Assembly (NCBI RefSeq): GCF_008831285.2 | Contig: NC_045145.1 | Span: 13,948,802 to 14,012,801, forward strand | Reading direction: 5' to 3' | Source: Nymphaea colorata | Taxonomy: Eukaryota > Streptophyta > Magnoliopsida > Nymphaeales > Nymphaeaceae | DNA: 64,000 nt | Part shown: positions 62,750 through 64,000 of the stretch, piece by piece | Numbering within the stretch: the stretch's first letter is position 1 | Layout of the letters: every line of letters begins with the position of its first letter | Made by a program: the position numbers and the translations under genes | The notes under the pieces: model-generated | Told to the model about the DNA's origin: nothing | Database searches by the model: none | What the model saw: only the letters and a program-made list of their open reading frames with translations

Positions 62750-63487
62750 ATGGCTGTCACTAGGTTGCTTGTTCCAGTCGTGTTGATCATGCTTGAAATT
62801 TTTGTTGGTGTAACTATTGCTAGGCCATCTTTCGGAGTGCCTCTTTCTGCCTTCCCTTCCAACTCTACTCCTTCCCCCGCCCTACCTTCTGTTTCTCCTG
62901 CTCCTTCTCCCCTATCTGCCCTTGATATTATTGTTACTCCTGGATTCCTTCCCGATGCACCAGAGGGAAGCCCAGTCCCCACCAGCCCAAGCCCACTATC
63001 CACCATCCCAACTCAATTGATTACCACCCCACCACCTGCTACCAGCCAACAGTCTTCTTCCTTATCCACCTCTGATTCTTTCCATGAATTAATGTTCATT
63101 GACGCACCAGAAGAAAGTCCGGCTCCCACTAGCCCAAGCCCGCTGTCCACCATTCCGACTCAATTCGTTATCTCCTCACCACCTACTACCAGCCACCCGC
63201 TTTACCCTTCCCCATCGGCTGCTGCTGATAAGTTTCCTTCTTCTACCTCTTCACATTCTTTTTTTTCCATGCCTGCAGCCTCTGATACTTTTCCTGAAAT
63301 ATCAATAATGCCCGATGCACCAGAGGAAAGCCCCGCTTCCAGCGGCCCAAGCCCGCTATCCATCAGCCGACATGCTCACATTATCGACTCTGAGCCATCA
63401 GCTGCTGGTCAGCTTCCTTCAGGCCGCCTCCGGATCGCTGCTGCTGGATCTGCATTGGTCGCTGTCGCTGCCATCGTCCTCTTTTGA
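62750..63487 (+). CDS. Arabinogalactan-like protein precursor, diverged paralogue
   Basis: A single exon of 245 residues and the tandem duplicate of the AGP gene at 59078. Signal peptide residues 1-24 (MAVTRLLVPVV...GVTIA) align with those of the first copy, as does the C-terminal GPI signal (LPSGRLRIAAAGSALVAVAA). Between them the dense SPP repeats are replaced by a looser Pro/Ser/Thr region with three copies of a DAPEESPAPTSPSPLS-type unit (about residues 64, 116 and 187), each with acidic residues unusual for classical AGPs. It should still be secreted, O-glycosylated and GPI-anchored. The start at 62750 is chosen over 62498 because it opens the signal peptide and matches the paralogue. 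Expression is uncertain, since the TATA position is altered. Confidence 0.82.
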   Translation: MAVTRLLVPVVLIMLEIFVGVTIARPSFGVPLSAFPSNSTPSPALPSVSPAPSPLSALDIIVTPGFLPDAPEGSPVPTSPSPLSTIPTQLITTPPPATSQQSSSLSTSDSFHELMFIDAPEESPAPTSPSPLSTIPTQFVISSPPTTSHPLYPSPSAAADKFPSSTSSHSFFSMPAASDTFPEISIMPDAPEESPASSGPSPLSISRHAHIIDSEPSAAGQLPSGRLRIAAAGSALVAVAAIVLF

Positions 63488-64000
63488 GCTCACAGCTTTT
63501 GCATTCTTTTGTGAGAAGCCATTTTCTCCTTTGATCTGATGGAGGTGCCTTTGAAGTTGGACCTTTAGCTTCTTACCTGTGCTTTAAGCTGTTTTTTCCC
63601 TTTACATTCGTTCCTCCCGTGTTGCTTTGTAATGGGCTTCTTGTATTTATAATTACAAGTTTATGCATTTCCTTACCTTTCATTGTTGACAATTTGATCT
63701 GTTTATGAATTTAAGTAGACGTGCTGCCACTGGCCCCATCTAGACGAATAAATTTCTAGGTTTTTATGTGGAAGACATGAAAAGCAACCTGTGAACAATT
63801 TCTATTGTGAGGAAAAGATTTCCAAGATCATGTTTCGTCAAAATGAATTTCTTCTAGTGCATTCATGGTGGTATAGCCACAATATTCAGTAACAGAAGAT
63901 CTCAGACTTAGAAAAAATTGGTTGGCACGATATGTGAATCATCCAACGTAGAGCCATGCAACGAAAATAAGGTTGATAGAGTTTGGCCTCCCTCCGCAGT
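63488..64000 (+). other. 3' UTR of the second AGP gene and end of window
   Basis: Sequence to about 63770 is similar to the first AGP 3' UTR (TGGTGCCTTTG-like and TAAATTTCTAGG blocks). From there to the end I see nothing recognisable. Confidence 0.45.

Noticed and set aside
1-64000. CRISPR arrays, bacterial operons, viral or organellar insertions
   Set aside because: Nothing of the kind is visible; all strong signals are plant nuclear genes and plant transposons.

Overview
The window is nuclear DNA from a flowering plant. The evidence is spliced genes with GT-AG introns, oxysterol-binding (ORP) and FAM91 proteins in their plant forms, classical arabinogalactan-protein (AGP) genes with GPI-anchor signals, a Tnt1-type copia retrotransposon primed by initiator tRNA-Met, an L1-type LINE tail, and many (TA)n and (GA)n microsatellites. 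I cannot fix the lineage below angiosperm. Gene density is low, about one gene per 16 kb.

Layout. 1-20.4 kb is gene-poor, AT-rich and full of repeats. It holds one convincing orphan coding exon (12245-12415), an exact 86-bp tandem duplication, a 52-bp perfect palindrome, a (TA)n-bracketed MITE-like element and a GC-rich block with a tRNA-like box. 21141-29861 (+) is a complete ten-exon ORP gene of 824 residues with PH domain, coiled coil, FFAT-like motif and sterol/lipid-binding domain. 30.1-36.2 kb is intergenic with nothing firm. 36696-46335 (-) is a complete ten-exon FAM91-family gene of 1015 residues. Its introns carry a solo LTR with a perfect target-site duplication, a second copy of the (TA)n-bracketed element and a hairpin; its GC-rich untranslated leader and promoter lie at about 47.6-48.1 kb. 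49.4-50.1 kb is the 3' end of a truncated LINE. 50754-57114 (+) is a decayed Ty1/copia element with both LTRs, primer-binding site, polypurine tract and a broken gag-pol. 59078-59704 and 62750-63487 (+) are two AGP genes from one tandem duplication that also copied the promoter and 3' UTR.

How the genes relate. There are no operons. The ORP and FAM91 proteins both belong to membrane traffic and lipid exchange (ER contact sites; Golgi vesicle capture), but they are 6.8 kb apart and convergent, and I see no sign that they act as a unit. The AGP pair is a small family array. I found no wholly new system. The most useful leads are the unrecognised orphan exon, the nested antisense promoter-like insertion in the copia leader, the alternative ORP terminal exon, and the diverging AGP duplicates.
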